Shown piece by piece: positions 1 through 9,530 of a stretch of 64,000 nt of DNA. The notes beneath the pieces were generated by a model that saw only the letters and a program-made list of their open reading frames with translations, did no database searches and was not told the origin of the DNA. Both the position numbers and the translations under genes were made by a program. The stretch is from Jaenimonas drosophilae (lineage: Eukaryota > Euglenozoa > Kinetoplastea > Trypanosomatida > Trypanosomatidae), in NCBI GenBank assembly GCA_030849065.1, contig JASAON010001655.1:150491-214490 (forward strand). Direction: 5' to 3'. Positions within the stretch are counted from its first letter, which is position 1. Each line of letters begins with the position of its first letter.

Positions 1-157
1 TCATAACCTTGGTTGGCATGCTGCCGTAGAAGAAGAAAGAAGAGAGAAGAAGAGTGTGGGATGATATTCATGATGCACCCATGTCTTGCGTTCGCATGTA
101 CCAATGTGCCAAAATTGCTTGTGTGTGTGTGTGTGTGGTTTCGAGGATGGAGAGAGA
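1..157 (-). other. 3' flank of the leftmost gene
   Basis: This is the 3' UTR or intergenic DNA downstream of the gene ending at 158. It has a TG run near 120-137 and purine-rich sequence near 28-55. The purines read as pyrimidines on the minus strand and could be the acceptor tract of a next gene beyond the window. No coding sequence is supported. Confidence 0.5.
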
Positions 158-859
158 TCATGGCTTCTGGTCCTTGTCAGTCAAGGACCGCTGCCAGGCG
201 GAGTACACCTCATTCACACGAACGTTGGCGGCGTTGAGGCGGCAGAACTCTTCTTCAAACTGCAGAAACTTGCGCCGGCTCACGGTGCCGTACTGTGGCA
301 TACCTTTTGTGTAGCGCGCCAGTTGGTCTCTGCCAATGTACTGCGCCGACTTCTCTGAGAATTTATCATTCATCCAGTTGTCCTCCATGTGGCGCTTGCG
401 CAGATGCGCGTAGGGATCGATACGGAGGGAGGGAGGAATGAGGGCGGCCTCCAGCAGCTTCATGGCCTCGTAGGAGATGTATTTGGCCACGGTATCGTCG
501 GTGGGCTTGTAGCGTCGGTACCAGGGCGTGCGCTGAAACTCCTCCACCGTAGACCATGTGTTGAGTGAGGAGTTGCTGCCCTGCTCCTTGCGCTGAAAAA
601 TCTGCTGCACCTCACGCTGAATCTCCTCGCTGGACCACTTGTGCTTCTTCAGAACGTCTTGCACCACAAACTCCATCCGGTCGCTGAGCTTGTACTCACA
701 CCGCCATGCATCTTCGCGGGAGATAGGCCGTGGATTGCCCGTGAGGACGGGAATGTCGCGCATCTTGTGGCCAAATCCAAGCTCCTTGCCAAACTTGGTG
801 GAAGTATCGAAGCCTCTCGCGAAGCGCGGGGCAGCTGCCCACGCAGTCAGCCGACGCAT
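158..859 (-). CDS. Predicted mitochondrial protein, function unknown
   Basis: A 233-residue protein. I start at the ATG at 859 because an acceptor-like TAG lies only 4 bases upstream, behind a CT-rich tract; the longer open frame to 952 is just that tract translated. The first 20 residues (MRRLTAWAAAPRFARGF) are basic and lack acidic residues, as in a mitochondrial presequence. The rest is soluble, charged and helical, with aromatic-rich stretches such as TPWYRRYKP. I do not recognise the family. A kinetoplastid-specific mitoribosomal or respiratory-complex subunit is plausible from this composition, but that is inference only. Confidence 0.8.
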   Translation of the reverse strand: MRRLTAWAAAPRFARGFDTSTKFGKELGFGHKMRDIPVLTGNPRPISREDAWRCEYKLSDRMEFVVQDVLKKHKWSSEEIQREVQQIFQRKEQGSNSSLNTWSTVEEFQRTPWYRRYKPTDDTVAKYISYEAMKLLEAALIPPSLRIDPYAHLRKRHMEDNWMNDKFSEKSAQYIGRDQLARYTKGMPQYGTVSRRKFLQFEEEFCRLNAANVRVNEVYSAWQRSLTDKDQKP

Positions 860-863
860 TTCG

Positions 864-905
864 CTACAACACAAGACACAAAGTGATAGAGAGAGAGAGA
901 GAGGT
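864..905 (-). promoter_or_regulatory. Trans-splice acceptor for the gene at 158-859
   Basis: On the minus strand a CT-repeat tract (886-903) is followed by the first AG at 864-865, leaving a 4-base 5' leader before the ATG at 859. This is the form of a kinetoplastid spliced-leader acceptor. Seen in sequence; use inferred. Confidence 0.7.
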
Positions 906-1111
906 GATGAGATGATGTGTGTAGTTGAGCAGCATGAAGGCATCTCTTCCATGAGAACAGACGATCAGGAGAATCATTTGCAAAGTTTTTTTTCGGAAGT
1001 GGCAGGCTTCGATACTCCGTGGGAGAAGGATGCTATGGAAGGATATATAAATGCAAACACACGCACCCCACGCAAGCACATCTCCATGGGTGCCCCCCGC
1101 ATGCTCGCACA

Positions 1112-1543
1112 TCACCAATCTTCGCTTCCAGCAGATCCACGGCTCCACATCATGATGGAGCTCGTGATGGGTACGAGGGCCGTATACAGGACCAAGGAGA
1201 TGCCAGGCGCGGCGCTCTGCCTCTCCTGCATGCCACTAAACGTAAAGAAGGTGAGGGCCAACGCCCCGATGCTCGAGCCGAACATGATCAGCCACGAAAT
1301 GAAGATGATGAGCTTCGCCCCACCCTTTTCCTCCCGGACCGCGGCGGGATCAACGAGGAGGAGGAGGAAGAGGGCAACGGTAGAGAAGAGGGCCGGCGTT
1401 GTCATGGTGAAGGAGTAGTGGTGCCGCGGGTTGGGCTCCTTCTGGGCTAGCACGATGCCATCCACCAAAAACATGGCTGCAAGGCCAAACAACACTCCGG
1501 CGAGGGTTGGCGGCCCCGTCGTTCGGTTGAGGAGCATCGCCAT
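1112..1543 (-). CDS. TMEM50/UPF0220-like four-helix membrane protein
   Basis: A 143-residue protein with four hydrophobic segments: roughly residues 10-30, 48-65, 78-105 and 112-130. It has the general layout of the TMEM50 (SMP1) family: a short N-terminus, helix pairs split by a charged loop (VREEKGG), a Gly/Ser-rich third helix (WLIMFGSSIGAL) and a C-terminus ending in an acidic-Trp motif (GSEDW). TMEM50 proteins are about 157 residues and sit in ER/Golgi membranes; in fungi and animals they are linked to membrane-protein traffic. The ATG at 1543 follows a CAG by three bases after a CA repeat. Family assignment is by pattern only. Confidence 0.72.
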   Translation of the reverse strand: MAMLLNRTTGPPTLAGVLFGLAAMFLVDGIVLAQKEPNPRHHYSFTMTTPALFSTVALFLLLLVDPAAVREEKGGAKLIIFISWLIMFGSSIGALALTFFTFSGMQERQSAAPGISLVLYTALVPITSSIMMWSRGSAGSEDW

Positions 1544-1935
1544 GGCCTGTGTGTGTGTGTGTGTGTGTGCGTCAGAGCTCGCACCGACGAGAGACAAATG
1601 ACGTGATGCGTGGAACACTTGGCTAATGAAGATCAACCTTGATGGAGGTACGTGAATGAAGTGAAAGAACGAGTTGGCATAAAAACATATACTCACACAA
1701 CCAATCATCCAGACAGGTGTGCCTCGCCATCATCCAACGACGTGGAAGCATGTGCGACGGGGCCAAAATCTGCCACCACCATCAAAAAAGTGTTTCTCTT
1801 GGAAGTTACTTACGATCGCACGAGAATACTCCGCGAACGGGGTGGATTATGCATGGTGGCTTTAGAAGGCTACACGAATGATGGCTCTCGAACATGAATG
1901 ATGAATGATGATGATGGACGTGTGCCGTACCGCAG
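1544..1935 (-). other. Intergenic: TMEM50-like leader and upstream 3' UTR
   Basis: Holds a GT repeat (1547-1569, CA on the minus strand) abutting the TMEM50-like start, a CT-containing stretch near 1585-1600, and A/T-richer sequence further up. No ORF with protein-like composition was seen on either strand. Confidence 0.5.
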
Positions 1936-4236
1936 CTACAAGTCTCCGCTGTTCTTGAGCTCATCAATGATGCGTGTGAGGTCTGCGTGGATGAGATCAT
2001 TTTCATCGTCGTCGGATGGACTTGGAGTGGGTGGCTCCTCCTCCTGCAGGGCCAGAAACTTCTTGGTGGCTGTCTCGAGCTTCTTTTCTTGGGTCTTCAG
2101 CTTCTGCGTGGCGGCCTGCACACGATCGCTCAGCGACTTGAGCTCCTGCGTCATCTTCTCATTGGCCTTCTTCACATCCTTGGTGTCCTGGGTGAGCTGC
2201 TGCCGCTCCTGTGTGATGGAGGTACTCTCCTGCTTCAGCTCGCCCAGCTTGCGCTTCATCTCCTCGTGTTGTTCCTGCGCATGCTTGATCTTCTCGAGCT
2301 CCCGCTGCCGCTCCTGCTCCTCACGCTTCTCACGGTCGGCCATCTCCTTGACGATGCGCTTTGCCTCCTGCCGGGAGCGCTCCAGCAAGTCGTGGAAGGT
2401 CTTGAGAGACTTCTGAACGAGCTCCTTGCGTGTTTTGTCCTCGTCCTTGAGCGTCTTGGCCATATCCTGCTTGATCTTCTTGCGTAGTGACTCGGCCTTC
2501 TCATCCTCGAGGAGCTCACGAAGTGCCGCCTCATCCACGAAGGGGGAGTTCTTCTTCTCCTTCACGGGCTTCACCGGGTTGGACTTCACCGGCTCCACCA
2601 AGACGATGCCAACCTCAATGGAGATGCTGTCTGAGTCTGGGGCCAGGAAGCCCTGCGAGGGGCTCAGCAAGTCCGTGAGGCGCATGACGCTGTTGAAGCC
2701 CCAATCGTTGTCATTGGAGGCGGATGAAAAACTCTGGGTGCCCTCGTTGCAGATGGAATCATCCGGGTTGAGCTGATTCACCACCGTGAGAAGAAACTTA
2801 CAGTGTACGCTGCCCGTCTGGCAGAGATAGAGGGCGAGGGTGTCGGAGTCGCGGGTGCCCATGCAGAGCAGCGACCACTTCAGGCCTCCATAGAAGAACT
2901 CTGGGGAGTAGTGCCGCTCAGATTCCTTGAGAATCATGGAGATGTTGTTTACTTGGAAGGAGATGAAGCCCATATCACCCTTGACGTACATGGATTCTGG
3001 GGGAACGGTGAAGCTCACCTTCTTCGTCTTGGCGCGGGAGAAGCGGGCGCGAATGCGTTCGCGCGGGAAGGCGGCGAAGACGACGGCCTCGCAGAACTTT
3101 TCGGTGGAGTTGCTGTCGGGTACCTTGATGGTGAGCTCCGTCGCGATCTTCTTCAAGGGTTTTAGGCGGAGGTTGGTGAGAACGGAGAGGAATCCCATGG
3201 CGACCATGCGCTCCCACATATCCTCCACGTGCGGCTTCTCATCTGGCAAGCCCAGCACACTCCCCAGCGACTGCTTCAGGTTTTCTGGCAGTGTTTTGAG
3301 GTAATCGATGCTCGCCGTCGTCGGGAGTGGCCCCGCCTGCACGTGTGAGGTCATGTCTTCAATTATCTTTTGCTTGTCCATGAGCACACAGGCCTTCTCA
3401 CAGCCCAGTCGCACCGCCGTCTTCACAATCTGTGAAACAAACTCATCATGCGGGCTGGATGGACGTAGCTTGGCCTTGGCGCTCTCTCCAACCTTCTTGA
3501 GTGAGTCAAAGCTCAGCGGTTTCAGAAAGTCGGTGAGATGATTCACGGCCTCACGGCCCTCGGAGGAGCTCGTCGCCACCAGTGGGGCCTCCTCCTCCTC
3601 CTCCTCACTCTCAGAGGAGCTGGAGCTGCTGGAGAGCTGCGCAACGGTGCGGTGCTGAAGAGCCTTGCGGCTCGGGAAGGTATTCACGGTGGTGCGAATC
3701 GTCAGCCGTGGCGGTGTGTGTGGCCCAATGGTGTGATAGTGCCTACCCTTATCATCAATCACCTTCTTTTCATTGAGAAGTAGGCGCTCCTCCTCGCGAC
3801 GGCGCTTCTTCACCTCCTCACGCTTGCGCTGTTGCTTCGGGTCAGAATCCTTGGCGTTGGACTTCATATCGCTGTTGGTATCCGTCTCGGCATCCTCCTC
3901 ATCGAGATCAAAATATCCGTTGTCTTGGTGGAAGTGGTACTCTTCTTCATCGGTGGCAACGTGATAATCTCCACAGCTGCGGTTGATGAGCTCGTGCGGG
4001 GCACTGCGGTGAGCGGCAGAGACGAGGGAGTCGGTGACTACTTTGTAGAGCTCACCAACAACGGCGGTGTATTCTTGAAACTCTGAGTTTTCCTGCGATT
4101 GGATGATCTCCTTGCGGAGGGTGCGCATCATCTCAGCTCCAGGACGTTGGCCAATAGGACCATCTTGGATGAGCTTGTAGAGTGTTGTTCGGTAGAACAA
4201 GAGCTCCTCTGGTGACAGTAGGCTGAACCCGTTCAT
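1936..4236 (-). CDS. MATH-domain protein with long C-terminal coiled coil
   Basis: A 766-residue protein starting at the ATG at 4236, the first after the acceptor at 4300. The N-terminal third is helical and then acidic (EEEYHFHQD, DLDEEDAETD), with Ser/Glu runs near residue 215. About residues 415-550 read as a MATH (TRAF-type) domain: beta strands with KFLLTVVNQ, then DWGFNSVMRLTDLLSP, then GFLAPDSDSISIEVGIVLV, the usual W-x-F..L...GFL..D signature. From about 570 to 740 a charged coiled coil (EKREEQERQRELEKIKHAQEQ) follows, and the tail ends near an acidic patch. MATH domains bind peptides and oligomerise. This combination resembles uncharacterised kinetoplastid scaffold proteins; the role is unknown. 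Confidence 0.85.
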   Translation of the reverse strand: MNGFSLLSPEELLFYRTTLYKLIQDGPIGQRPGAEMMRTLRKEIIQSQENSEFQEYTAVVGELYKVVTDSLVSAAHRSAPHELINRSCGDYHVATDEEEYHFHQDNGYFDLDEEDAETDTNSDMKSNAKDSDPKQQRKREEVKKRRREEERLLLNEKKVIDDKGRHYHTIGPHTPPRLTIRTTVNTFPSRKALQHRTVAQLSSSSSSSESEEEEEEAPLVATSSSEGREAVNHLTDFLKPLSFDSLKKVGESAKAKLRPSSPHDEFVSQIVKTAVRLGCEKACVLMDKQKIIEDMTSHVQAGPLPTTASIDYLKTLPENLKQSLGSVLGLPDEKPHVEDMWERMVAMGFLSVLTNLRLKPLKKIATELTIKVPDSNSTEKFCEAVVFAAFPRERIRARFSRAKTKKVSFTVPPESMYVKGDMGFISFQVNNISMILKESERHYSPEFFYGGLKWSLLCMGTRDSDTLALYLCQTGSVHCKFLLTVVNQLNPDDSICNEGTQSFSSASNDNDWGFNSVMRLTDLLSPSQGFLAPDSDSISIEVGIVLVEPVKSNPVKPVKEKKNSPFVDEAALRELLEDEKAESLRKKIKQDMAKTLKDEDKTRKELVQKSLKTFHDLLERSRQEAKRIVKEMADREKREEQERQRELEKIKHAQEQHEEMKRKLGELKQESTSITQERQQLTQDTKDVKKANEKMTQELKSLSDRVQAATQKLKTQEKKLETATKKFLALQEEEPPTPSPSDDDENDLIHADLTRIIDELKNSGDL

Positions 4237-4299
4237 CTCGCTCCGTTGAACGGGGATGGGTGGAGGGGAGGAGATGTATGAGCCCAGTAATTGTTTTTC

Positions 4300-4335
4300 C
4301 TGTGTTTGTGTGAAACGAAGAAGAAGAAGAAAACA
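4300..4335 (-). promoter_or_regulatory. Trans-splice acceptor for the MATH gene
   Basis: A TTC-repeat pyrimidine tract (minus strand, 4313-4333) is followed by CAG at 4300-4302, giving a 63-base leader to the ATG at 4236. No other in-frame ATG lies between. Confidence 0.6.
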
Positions 4336-4466
4336 ACAACAAAGATGGCAGGAACATGATGGATCTGTTGTGGCAGGACATTGCGCATTGAGAGGCACAC
4401 ACATACAAGTACAGACAAACACGCATACACGAGCTTCAATTATCACAATGAAGGGTCTCTCTCAGG

Positions 4467-4505
<39 letters not shown>
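4467..4505. repeat. (ATC)n microsatellite
   Basis: An uninterrupted trinucleotide run of about 13 units just downstream of the stop codon of the gene ending at 4519. It lies in 3' UTR or intergenic DNA. Confidence 0.9.
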
Positions 4506-4518
4506 TTCTCGAAGATGA

Positions 4519-5244
4519 TCAACTCTCCAGCTGAGCATCACCGGGAGCGGCCTCGGGCAGTGCAGCGGCCGGCTCTGCGGGCATGGCGCTCTCATACCAC
4601 CACATAAACTTCACGGCACCATTCAAGTCGGTGTAGGGGAGATAATCAATGGTCGTGCGCTGATGCTGGCGAAGACGCTCCGTTGTTGCCTCCACCTGTT
4701 TTGAGAGCTGCTGGAGGTGCTCCTTCTTCTCTGCCTCGTTCATGGAGTGAAAGTGCTCGGCAAGGTTGGCGGTTTCGGTGGCGGAGGAGCCACGCAGACC
4801 AGAGTGCTGATCCATCGAGGAGTTGGCCGCCTCCACCATCCCGCGCACCTCCTCACACCGCTCACGGGTGAGCGCACAGGTCCACCGCTGTGTGATGGCA
4901 TCGCGCTCGAAGCTGATGAAGCCCTCCGCCCGTGCCTGTTGCAGCACCTGCCGCAGATGATGCTTGGAATCCAGCACCGTTTGCGGGTCGCTCGCACACC
5001 GCTGCCACAGCGTAGATACCTCGCATGGCTGATGGCGGTAGAGCACTGACAAGACAAAATTGCGCGGGATTTTCCCCGTATCACGTGGCATCGCCTTGGC
5101 CCTAAAACGCTGCTCCTCGAGGAAGGCGAAGTTGTCAGGGATCTTCTGCGCTGGCCAACCACGCATGCGCGCCGCGCTGGCGTAGCGCACGCCATGAGGA
5201 ATGTGTACGCCGCTCTGGAAGAAGACGGCACAACTCCGTCGCAT
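4519..5244 (-). CDS. Predicted mitochondrial protein, function unknown
   Basis: A 241-residue protein whose ATG at 5244 is directly preceded by a CT-rich tract ending in TAG, so the start is well supported. The N-terminus (MRRSCAVFFQSGVHIPHGVRYASAARMRGW) is a basic amphipathic presequence. A compact helical region (about 60-130) with repeated Leu/Trp positions could be a winged-helix-like fold (FVLSVLYRHQP...LRQVLQQARAEGFISFERD). A charged helix and an Ala/Pro/Glu tail follow. I do not recognise a family. Mitoribosomal protein is one possibility, not demonstrated. Confidence 0.82.
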   Translation of the reverse strand: MRRSCAVFFQSGVHIPHGVRYASAARMRGWPAQKIPDNFAFLEEQRFRAKAMPRDTGKIPRNFVLSVLYRHQPCEVSTLWQRCASDPQTVLDSKHHLRQVLQQARAEGFISFERDAITQRWTCALTRERCEEVRGMVEAANSSMDQHSGLRGSSATETANLAEHFHSMNEAEKKEHLQQLSKQVEATTERLRQHQRTTIDYLPYTDLNGAVKFMWWYESAMPAEPAAALPEAAPGDAQLES

Positions 5245-5265
5245 CTAGGAGGAATAGGGGATATA
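5245..5265 (-). promoter_or_regulatory. Trans-splice acceptor abutting a start codon
   Basis: On the minus strand CCCCTATTCCTCCTAG runs straight into the ATG at 5244, so splicing at this AG would leave no gene-encoded 5' leader. Confidence 0.65.
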
Positions 5266-5432
5266 CTTGGGCAGGTGCAACGTAAAGAAGAGAGAAGAAC
5301 ATCGTCATTAACGGCACACACATACATGACATATACATGACATACACAGAAACAAGATGCATTGATATGTAAATCACGTCGGCAGGAGATCACATCTTCT
5401 GAATACCCACACACGCACACACACACGTAAAC

Positions 5433-5450
5433 CAACAACAACAACAACAA
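5433..5450. repeat. (CAA)n microsatellite
   Basis: A short trinucleotide repeat in the 268-base gap between two genes. On the minus strand it reads TTG and lies in the 5' part of the downstream gene's 3' region. Confidence 0.8.
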
Positions 5451-5512
5451 CGTCCTTCGTGTATGGCACGAGCCACACACGAAGAAACATCACCTCCCCC
5501 CCACCACCACCT

Positions 5513-6325
5513 TCACGGTTTCGCATCCTCGCTGTGGCGATGCAGTGGGTCAGGAACAATATACTCCAGCATCCACTGTGATGCCGGAATACATGCCAAG
5601 GCACACACAACATAGCCAAGGAGCTTCACCACCAAGAACCCAACCTGCCGGTAGTGTACGTGGCCAATGAAATCACTGGCCTGCTTGTACGGGTCAACGG
5701 CCTCGGTCGGATTCAGCACCAGCTTGCCACCGGTGATGCGGAGTACGCCCGCACCAAAACCCATCATTGGCGTGCCACTGAGGTACAGGAAGCTGCCGGT
5801 GTGGTTGGCGTTTTCATCCAGCAGCGACATCACGGCGAGGTGGAAGAGGTACGGCACGCAGACCTCCACCCCGGTCCCAACTTGAATGACGTTGGGCACA
5901 TGTGAAAACGAGATCTTTGGTGAGATCCAACCAACCTCAACACGAATGAGTGCCTCCAGCTTGAAGCCATGCTCGAGCTGCACGTGGCAGCGGTACCTCA
6001 CCCGCGCCTTCTGCCCGCTCACATCGCGCAACGTGAGCTGTGCGTTGGGGTCCATCCGATCGCTCGAGCCCGCGCAGAAATTGGCGTCGATGGCCAAGAA
6101 GAAGCCCGAGACCGAGACGGCCCCACGGAAGCAGTCGGGGCTGCTCAGAATGCGGTGGCTGCCAAAGAGTGGGTGCTCCGTCGAGAGCAGCGGTACCTTG
6201 GTGGTGCAGAGACGTACCTCACCCTGCCGCAGACCAAATGTTGGGTGATCGGTGGAGAGGGGCTGATAGCCCTGGCGGTCGCATCGACGCACCGCGGTGG
6301 GCGTGATGTTGTTGGGGTTCATCAT
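5513..6325 (-). CDS. Predicted membrane protein, function unknown
   Basis: About 270 residues from the ATG at 6325; an ATG 60 bases further up (6385) would add a His/Pro-rich stretch and looks less likely. The N-terminal part carries two similar segments, LSTDHPTFG and LSTEHPLFG, suggesting a short internal duplication. A central beta-rich region (100-190) follows. One clear hydrophobic helix lies near the C-terminus (about 230-250, GFLVVKLLGYVVCALACI) before a short polar tail, which suggests a C-terminally anchored protein. No family recognised. Membrane placement is inferred from hydrophobicity only. Confidence 0.75.
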   Translation of the reverse strand: MMNPNNITPTAVRRCDRQGYQPLSTDHPTFGLRQGEVRLCTTKVPLLSTEHPLFGSHRILSSPDCFRGAVSVSGFFLAIDANFCAGSSDRMDPNAQLTLRDVSGQKARVRYRCHVQLEHGFKLEALIRVEVGWISPKISFSHVPNVIQVGTGVEVCVPYLFHLAVMSLLDENANHTGSFLYLSGTPMMGFGAGVLRITGGKLVLNPTEAVDPYKQASDFIGHVHYRQVGFLVVKLLGYVVCALACIPASQWMLEYIVPDPLHRHSEDAKP

Positions 6326-6648
6326 GGCGATGCATCGCCGCCAGGGGAGAGGAGGGTGCGGGTGCGGATGCCATCGGCGCATCATGCTCTCTTAATACGA
6401 AGAACCAAACCAACCAACAATCCAACTGAGGATATATCGTCACTCTCACCGTCGCACTGGCAACGTCGGGCCAGATTTATCTAACTTCGCATGTGGCGAG
6501 GCTACATCATCATCATCATCATCATCAACAACACAAGTGAAGGAAGAAGATGCATATGAGCCAAGAACATGCGCACCAACTCTTCCGCCTACACACACAT
6601 ACACAAGCACACGTACGCATACACATACACAACCCCCATCTGCATCCC
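6326..6648 (-). other. Intergenic with ATC and CA/GT repeats
   Basis: Contains an (ATC)n run at 6505-6527 and CA-rich sequence around 6590-6640. No gene is seen. It is taken as cyclin 3' UTR plus the upstream leader of the membrane-protein gene. Confidence 0.5.
6505..6527. repeat. (ATC)n microsatellite
   Basis: A trinucleotide repeat in the gap upstream of the gene at 5513-6325 and downstream of the cyclin gene. Confidence 0.85.
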
Positions 6649-7890
6649 TCAACGAGTACTTAAGGTACGGCCAAAAGACGTACTTAATCGCTCCGAGACG
6701 TCGGCGGGCAGTTTTGGTAGCTTGTCAGACGAGAACCTCCGCACGTACTTACGTCGCAGCATATCTGCTGAGGCAAGACCCTGCGTGGGGCTGATGGAGA
6801 GCATCGTGAGTACATGTTGGATGGCCAGCTTGGCTTCTGCCACCTCACAGTAGGCGCAGAGAGCCAAGGCCAAGATGCCGAGGGCGTTGACGTGTGAAGC
6901 CACGAGGAGGAACTCAGCGTTGCGCACCGCAATCTCCTCAATCAAGAAGTCGCACATGCTCAGCACACCATCGTTGAGTGAGCGAAAAATGACGAAGTTG
7001 CTACGATCCGAGAAGATGGCGCGGAGCTCGGTGCTGTGGGGCTGAAGAAGCAACCGAATGCCGCCCGTGGCATCACGCTCGAGCTCACCCACCTTCACCT
7101 GCGGTGTCAGACGACGCGCCACGATGAAATGATCCCCAAACAACTGATAGAGCGTGGTGGCGTGTGGGGCATCAACGCCCACCGCCTCGCACAGTTGCTT
7201 CATGCAATCGCCAAGCTCTGTGGAGTCTGAGTGGTGCAGCACCACCGCGCACACCTCCCCAACTGAGTTTGTCCGTGAGCGGCACGCATGCACCGTCAAG
7301 GGCTCTCCTGGATGAGCACCGAGAGGCTGTCGCTGCACCAAGACGTCCGCCGTCAGCATGTTGATGAACAAGTGAAGATGGCTGAGCACCGTTGTGTGTG
7401 GGATTCTCCACTTGAAGTGGGTCAGGACCAACTCCTCCATCTCCAGCACCTCGTTGGCGCTGTAGGAGCGTGCGCTGATCTCCACCATATCCGCCACTGT
7501 GGGGAGGTCGGAATCAATCTCCTCGAACTTGGCCGCCACCCACAAACATGCCGAGGCGGCCAACTGGCAGCGATTGGTGGTGATGGTGTGTTGGTTGGCA
7601 AGAAGAAAGGCATCCATGAGCTGGATGGTGAGGCAGAGGGTGGAGATCTTCAGCTCGAACTCCACGCAGACGTCACGAAGCCAGGTCGTGAGAATGTCGC
7701 GGTTGTGTGTGGAGTATACGCTGCCCTCGAGCTGCTTCATGTCGCGAATCGGGGGCACCTCCTTCTCCCGCATCGCGCGGAAGATGGGTGCGGCATCAAA
7801 ATGGCCATCCCCGCTGGCCAAGAGGCTCGGACAACCGAAGAGGTTGTGAATGGTGTCTGTGGCAGCGGTTGTCTGAAGGTGGGTTTCCAT
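6649..7890 (-). CDS. Cyclin (mitotic/A-B-type cyclin box)
   Basis: A 413-residue protein. About residues 55-175 form a cyclin N-terminal box: RDILTTWLRDVCVEFEL, then NRCQLAASACLWVAAKFEEID, then SYSANEVLEMEELVLTHFKWRI. The Lys and Glu of AAKFEE, which contact the CDK in known cyclins, are present. A second, divergent helical domain follows (about 180-370). It is a predicted regulatory partner of a cyclin-dependent kinase; the subtype relative to trypanosome cyclins cannot be fixed by eye. No clear destruction box (RxxLxxxxN) was noticed near the N-terminus. The ATG at 7890 is directly preceded by AG after a TTG-rich tract. Confidence 0.9.
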   Translation of the reverse strand: METHLQTTAATDTIHNLFGCPSLLASGDGHFDAAPIFRAMREKEVPPIRDMKQLEGSVYSTHNRDILTTWLRDVCVEFELKISTLCLTIQLMDAFLLANQHTITTNRCQLAASACLWVAAKFEEIDSDLPTVADMVEISARSYSANEVLEMEELVLTHFKWRIPHTTVLSHLHLFINMLTADVLVQRQPLGAHPGEPLTVHACRSRTNSVGEVCAVVLHHSDSTELGDCMKQLCEAVGVDAPHATTLYQLFGDHFIVARRLTPQVKVGELERDATGGIRLLLQPHSTELRAIFSDRSNFVIFRSLNDGVLSMCDFLIEEIAVRNAEFLLVASHVNALGILALALCAYCEVAEAKLAIQHVLTMLSISPTQGLASADMLRRKYVRRFSSDKLPKLPADVSERLSTSFGRTLSTR

Positions 7891-9530
7891 CTTTGTGTGA
7901 AAATAACAACAACAACAACAACAACAACAACGTACTCACCACTACACGCCACAATCCCGTATTTCACCTACACACATGAAGAAGAACGAAGAAAAAAACA
8001 AGGTGAGTGCATCATTGGCAGATGAGGTCTGGTGAAGCGATGAGCTGTACTCAGAGCAGAGTGTGTTTGTGTATGTGAATGAAGGGTCTAAACCAATGTG
8101 AAGATGATGCCACTGACTGTGTGAGTGAAGAGCATGAAAGGGCAGGCCGGCCACTGGGGGGCGTGTAGGAATGTACGAGGGTTGGGCTGTATTGTGTGGG
8201 TTGTGATGATGAAACCGCTTCACGCACAAGATGTTGAAGAATGATGTCGCACCCACATGCGTTGCGACAGCAACACAGACGTAGGGTGCCTGAGCCGGAC
8301 TCTTGGCTGGTGATGGTGAGAAACTGAAGCGTGTTGGAGGTGTGTGTGGGGTAGTGTTGGGGGGAGGGAGGGGAGGGGTGATGTAACGCTGATCCCTATT
8401 CCATGTTGGGATGATAGTCTTCGAGTGTGTTGCGTGCGTGTGGCCTGCATCCCACAACACGGGTGCAGTGAGCTATGCATAGTTTCTGAAGAAGCGCTAG
8501 AAAAAAAAGGATTTCTACATGGGTTGTACTACAGCATCTCCATCATGATTCCGTCAATGTTCCTGCTCCACGACAGCATGAAGCAGCTCGGATTTGGAGG
8601 AGGTGTGTGTGTGTGAGAGAGAGATTGGGCGGAGCACGACAACATCATCACCACACGTGAGTGGGTGTAGGTGTAGTGTGAAGGTGAGGTGAGGCACCAG
8701 CAAAATGGGCAGTCACAAGTGCGGGCCTACACTGCGTGGATGCACCAGAAAGCATCTCTCTCACCCAATCGTCCGTCTCGCTCTCCCACACCTACGTTCT
8801 TCACACCACCATCTGGTTGGGATTGTGTGAGCTCGCACACGTACGACGACGCAAGATGAAAAGACAGGTGCCGAATAATGAAGGAGCGGAGGAGGAAGTT
8901 GTTGTTGTTGTTGGTTGTGGGTGTTGGTTGTTATTGATGTGTGCAGCTCATGGCACACAGCCCACGAGGTAGGGTCAGGCAAGAGTGGAGGGAGGGGGGG
9001 GGAGGTTATGCGGATGCATTCGGTACAGTCCCCCCACCCTTCCTTCTCCCTCCCACGCCAAGGATGATCAAGCATTGAATAGGTGTCTTTGTTTGGATGA
9101 AGTGTGAGTGGCATCTCGCCCTCTCTGTTTACGTGGTGTGTTTCGTGCAGGCCCACTCCCCACATGAATGAGTAAGTGGCCAACAACCCTTCACACACCT
9201 CCTCTCCTCCCCACTACGTCTGCACAGCCGGCCACCAAGACGCACGCACACACGTGCGTTGGAAGGGCTGAGGCGGTAGATGGCTTGGAGGAAGCTGGGG
9301 GAGGATTGCAGAGTGTCACTCACACCATGTGTGTTTCATTCACGCTCACACCATCTTTTCTGTTGTAGTTGTTGTGTGTTGCTTCTTAGCGATGTTGGCA
9401 GACGTCGCCCACATGACGTGGGGGCCGTGTGCCACCACCTCACCAATCACACACGTACGTTCGCATTCATCCATCTCTCCTCATCTACGCAGAAGAATGA
9501 TTATTGTTTCTTGTTTTTTCCCTCTTGGAG
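7891..9530 (-). other. 1.64-kb gap without a convincing gene
   Basis: The longest non-coding stretch in the window, between the FoP-like gene's stop and the cyclin's start. It holds an (AAC)n repeat at 7904-7931. On the minus strand there are two further acceptor-like pyrimidine tracts: a C-rich one at about 8340-8385 followed by CTTCAG near 8325, and a CT-rich one at about 8613-8626. Open frames here (for example 7942-8460 and 8761-9198) start without ATG or are His/Pro/Ser low-complexity and look like noise. A long 3' UTR or an unrecognised non-coding transcript is possible. Confidence 0.5.
7904..7931. repeat. (AAC)n microsatellite next to the cyclin start
   Basis: On the minus strand this is a (TTG)n tract about 15 bases before the AG-ATG of the cyclin gene. 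It may serve as its splice-acceptor tract despite the G interruptions. Confidence 0.85.

Noticed and set aside
860..952. N-terminal extension of the first gene
   Set aside because: Translates a CT tract (SLSLSLSL) and includes the splice acceptor; the ATG at 859 is used instead. The same reasoning was applied at 27887 and other genes.
7942..8460. Minus-strand frame of 172 codons in the 1.64-kb gap
   Set aside because: It begins without an ATG and is His/Pro/Ser/Thr low-complexity with no domain.
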